DNA of 64,000 nucleotides from Paraniabella hibiscisoli (lineage in GTDB: Bacteria; Bacteroidota; Bacteroidia; Chitinophagales; Chitinophagaceae), in NCBI RefSeq assembly GCF_022512515.1, contig NZ_JAKWBK010000001.1, positions 3,968,001-4,032,000 on the forward strand, given 5' to 3'. Positions 60,769 to 64,000 of the stretch are shown here, piece by piece. The translations under genes and the position numbers were made by a program. Each line of letters begins with the position of its first letter. The stretch's first letter is position 1. The notes below the pieces were generated by a model. That model was not told where the DNA came from. It made no database searches and saw only the letters and a list, made by a program, of their open reading frames with translations.

Positions 60769-63184
60769 TTAAAGTAATTTGCTGAGTGAAAGGTTCTGAC
60801 CCGGGGCCAGATTGATGTTCAATTTTTTGCCGAGATACCTGACTTCGCAAACACCGCTTTCGAATAAATGGAAGCTGTGCTCAGCTGGCCATTGTTCCAG
60901 CTCATATTAATAACAAAAGCACCTCTGGCTACTAAACCCTTAACCCGGCCATTCGCCCATAGTGCAGGCAGAGCCGGTAGTAATTCTATAAAACCTTCGT
61001 GGCTCTGAACCAGCATTTCGGCCATACCCGCTATTACGCCGAAGTTACCATCTATTTGAAAGGGAGGACAGGCATCGAACAAGTTGTAGTAAGTGCCTCC
61101 GCCGTCGTTGTACTTAGTGTCAATAGCAGTAGTAGGTCGTAACTGATTGTTTAAAATACGAAGAGCCCTGTTTCCATCGTGTAGGCGGGCCCATAATGCA
61201 ATTTTCCAGGCATAGGTCCAGCCGACACCACCATCGCCTCTTGCCTCCAGCGATTTTTTTACGGCGGCGGCTAAATCCGGTGTTTTGTTTAAGGTGATCT
61301 CATTGCCGGGGTAGAATGCAAATAAATGCGAGAGATGCCGGTGTAGGGGTTCTGCCTCTTCAAAAGGTTCTGCCCATTCCAGTAGGCGTCCATCTGCACC
61401 TGCTTTCGGACCTGCCAGGTTGGCTTTTGCCTGTTCTACAAGTTTTATAAATGAGACATCTTTTGGGTTCAATATTGCAGCAGCTTGCAATGTGTTTTCA
61501 AAAAGATTAAATATTACCTGTTGATCATGTGAGGGGCCCATGCTGATTTGTGCTGTTGATCCGTCAGGCGCTTTAAATGTATTTTCAGGGGATGGTGAAG
61601 GGCCGGAAACCAGTTTGCCGGTTTTAGGGTCTTTTACAAGCCAGTCTAAATAAAAAGGCAGGCCTCTTTTAACTGTGGATATGCTTTAGACAGGAAAGTT
61701 TGGTCGCGGGTAAATGCATAATGTTCCCACAGGTGTTGCATAAGCCAGGCGCCGCCGCCAATATGCATGCCCCAGCTAGCACTTTCGCCAGGGGAAGTGT
61801 AACCCCAAACATTGGTAATGGGGTGCAATGCCCATCCCTTCATATTGTATTGTATACTTGCCGTTTTTTTGCCGGGTTGGGAGAGTGATGCTATTAAATC
61901 CATTAAGGGCAAATGACTTTCTGATAAATTGGCCACTTCTGCGGGCCAGTAGTTCATTTGTACATTGATGTCGGTATGGTAATCGCCATTCCAGGGCGTT
62001 TGGATTTTGTTGGCCCAAATACCCTGCAGATTGGCAGGCAGGCCACCGGCACGGGAAGAAGACAGTAAAAGATAACGGCCAAATTGAAAATATAGCGGGT
62101 ATAATGCCTGCTCATTTTTCGTTTCAAAATTTTTGTTTGCCAGTTCATCAGTAGGGATATTATTGTGGGTATTGCCAAGCTGAAAATCTATTCGTTTCAT
62201 AAAACTGCTGAAATCGTTGACGTGGGTTTGTTTCAATGCTGAATAAGTTTTTGCTGTTGCTTTTCGTGTGATACTTTCCAGATCGTTTTCAAAATTATTA
62301 TTGATAAAATCGGGGTAATGTTGGCGATAATTTGTTTTTGCAGTAATAACAAGTGTTACAGCGCTGGCATTCTTTATTTGTAGGCTATTAGTCGTTGCAC
62401 GTAACGAACCGTCTGTCAGCAACGGGGTGACATAGGTTTTATACTTCATACCATTACCTCCACGACCATTATCCAATATGCCCTGCATCATCAAACGGTT
62501 ATTGCTTGTTGAGGTAGTAAATTTTTCAGGGCGATTGATGGTTACATCAAAATTTATAGCGTTAGGTTTATTAGCCGTTAATCTAATGATCAATGCTTTA
62601 TCTGGATGACTTGCAAAAACTTCCCTGGTATACGTTACGCCATTTTGTGTAAACCGGCTTATTAAAATGCCGTTGATAAGATCCAGCTCCCTGTAATATT
62701 TACTGTAGGGCTTATTACTATTAAAGTTGAGCCACAGATCTCCCAAAGTTTGAAAGCAGCCAAAAGGTACGGTGGCCCCATTTCCATGGCCCGAACCCTT
62801 TCCTTTTGTGATCTGGGTTTTATTGGTAAGCTCCGTCGCTTCTTTATACTTGCCCTAAAAGCAGTGACCTGATCTGCGATAAAGATTTTGCAGCTTCAGG
62901 ATTATCTCCTTCGTCCATGCTGCCGCTCCATAAAGTCATTTCATTTAACTGGATGCGCTCCTTATTCACATCGCCGAAAACCATCGCTCCTATATGCCCG
63001 TTTCCCACCGGTAAAGCTTTTAGCCATTCCGGATCATTCATCCAACCATTAGGATCGTCTTTTACCGAAGCATTGGCCGGACTAGTGTACCAGATTTTAC
63101 CGGTTTTGTTGCTTTGTGCATTTACAAAGGATATCTGCACACAAATGGCAAACAGGCAGCAGGTACATATTTTTTTAATAACAC
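60769..63184 (-). CDS. GH95 alpha-L-fucosidase/galactosidase (four frame breaks)
   Basis: Exported inverting glycosidase of about 800 residues. N-terminal beta domain: [29 protein letters not shown]. Catalytic (alpha/alpha)6 part: [33 protein letters not shown] and [18 protein letters not shown], the latter with the catalytic Asp/Asn set of GH95. Breaks: near 62848 (needs one base removed or two added), 61652..61656 (one base, [14 protein letters not shown]), about 60860 (one base, [17 protein letters not shown], end at 60769). The signal peptide ([20 protein letters not shown]) appears best from GTG 63184 if one A is added to the A run. Typical activity is alpha-1,2-L-fucosidase. Confidence 0.88.
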
Positions 63185-63197
63185 TATTTTGACCGTT

Positions 63198-64000
63198 TTA
63201 TTTGAAAATAAAATAAAGCACACCCATTACAAGCAATAACAATACGGATAGGGCTTTATAATTCCCAACCCCTTTCCAACCCTTTGCCTGCAGGGGCTCC
63301 CAAATGGATTTCCAGTACAGTTTACTGCTTTCTTCCGTGTGCTGAACAGGGTAGATGTAAGATAATGCAACCTGTATTAAAACGCAGGCACAAAAAAGGT
63401 AAAACGCCATCATCATAAAGGGAATTTGGCCCATCAATGTTTCTTTCCCCATTATCTTGTTTATCATAAAAACAAGCACTCCCAACACCGATCCCAGCCA
63501 AAGTGTAAGCTGGGCCGATTTTGCAGAGGCTTTTTTCCAGAATACACCTAGCAAAAATACACAGGTGATAGGCGGCGCAATATGCGCTATAATATCATTA
63601 AGACCTTCAAATAAACTTTGATATTGATTGAGAAGTGGCAATAATCCGATAGAAAGTACCAGGGCGATACCGGCTGTCCACCTGCCCACCGATACTAATT
63701 TTTTATCGGAGGTATCAGGCTTAAAGCGCTTGTATAAATCATAACTGGCTAAAGTGCCAATTGAATTGAGCGCTCCTGCTATCTGGCTCATTAATCCCGA
63801 CAGCAAGGCTGCCACCAAAATGCCTACAACACCTTTGGGAACCAATTGTGTGATCATTAAGGTATAGATACCTTTGGAATCGGGAATGGTTTCACCATTT
63901 TGTACCAGTGTAGGAAGGCTGCTTAAATCCATAGCTCCCGTTTTATACAAAACATAGGTGAATAAACCAGGCATAACAAATATGAATACCGGTAAAATTT
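63198..64000 (-). CDS. SSS-family sodium/solute symporter, C-terminal part (cut by window end)
   Basis: Partial inner-membrane transporter of the SGLT-like branch. Visible: PVFIFVMPGLFTYVLY at the window edge, then LVPKGVVGILVAALLSGLMS and IAGALNSIGTLASYDLYKRF, a family hallmark, and several further helices (TAGIALVLSIGLLPLLNQ; LWLGSVLGVLVFMINKI; MMMAFYLFCACVLIQVALSY). The C-terminus is LYFIFK at 63198. It is the first seen gene of the minus-strand fucosidase operon, 13 bases before the putative GH95 start, so it probably imports the released sugar, likely L-fucose. Substrate inferred from context. Confidence 0.85.
   Translation of the reverse strand, partial: ILPVFIFVMPGLFTYVLYKTGAMDLSSLPTLVQNGETIPDSKGIYTLMITQLVPKGVVGILVAALLSGLMSQIAGALNSIGTLASYDLYKRFKPDTSDKKLVSVGRWTAGIALVLSIGLLPLLNQYQSLFEGLNDIIAHIAPPITCVFLLGVFWKKASAKSAQLTLWLGSVLGVLVFMINKIMGKETLMGQIPFMMMAFYLFCACVLIQVALSYIYPVQHTEESSKLYWKSIWEPLQAKGWKGVGNYKALSVLLLLVMGVLYFIFK

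Noticed and set aside
1..64000. Programmed frameshifting as the cause of the many split genes
   Set aside because: The breaks occur in unrelated genes, at different run types, several times per gene, and lack common slippery-site and hairpin features. One-base sequencing loss explains them better.

Overview
The window is chromosomal DNA of a Bacteroidota bacterium, most likely a member of the Chitinophagaceae or a close relative. Evidence: two SusC/SusD pairs followed by the DUF4959/DUF5000-type and DUF4998-type lipoproteins, a LytS/LytTR two-component pair, many short lipoproteins with a Cys lipobox, and promoters with the Bacteroidota -7 consensus TAnnTTTG. The genus is an inference from protein style; no 16S gene is present.

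Layout. 0-10.4 kb is ordinary chromosome: small lipoproteins, a LytS/LytTR system, a LysM/SH3 cell-envelope protein, a DUF4143 ATPase with a repeat-rich promoter, fmt, an FKBP-type isomerase, pepT and an SPFH protein. 10.44-10.53 kb is tRNA-Leu(CAG). The last 16 bases at the 3' end of this tRNA gene recur exactly at 23.92 kb, so 10.5-23.9 kb looks like an integrated island. It carries a broken IS3-family element, an AraC regulator, a complete polysaccharide utilisation locus (PUL 1: SusC, SusD, two surface lipoproteins, GH29 fucosidase), a deleted acyltransferase and a decayed plasmid/ICE-type primase. 24-47 kb is a patchwork of intact accessory genes (LigD-phosphoesterase-like protein, Zn alcohol dehydrogenase, two SDRs, GAF histidine kinase, AraC, MsrA, BACON lipoprotein), true gene relics, three families of dispersed non-coding repeats, and two toxin-antitoxin loci (a HipBST-type tripartite system and an AbiEi/AbiEii pair). 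47.8-64 kb is PUL 2: a divergent AraC regulator, SusC, SusD and two lipoproteins on the plus strand, then a minus-strand operon of SSS symporter (cut by the window end), GH95, GH29, an esterase and a lipoprotein mutarotase. Both PULs point to use of alpha-L-fucose-containing glycans: SusC/SusD bind and import, GH29/GH95 release fucose, the esterase may remove acyl groups, the mutarotase interconverts fucose anomers and the symporter may take up the sugar.

Data quality matters for reading this annotation. About fifty coding sequences or parts of them are broken by a shift that is almost always repaired by adding one base, usually in a homopolymer run. Housekeeping genes (fmt, pepT) are hit as often as accessory ones. 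I read these as sequencing errors and give the merged gene, naming the break point. A smaller set of lesions (in-frame nonsense codons, large internal deletions, missing halves) cannot be explained that way and marks true relics. These cluster between 11 and 46 kb.
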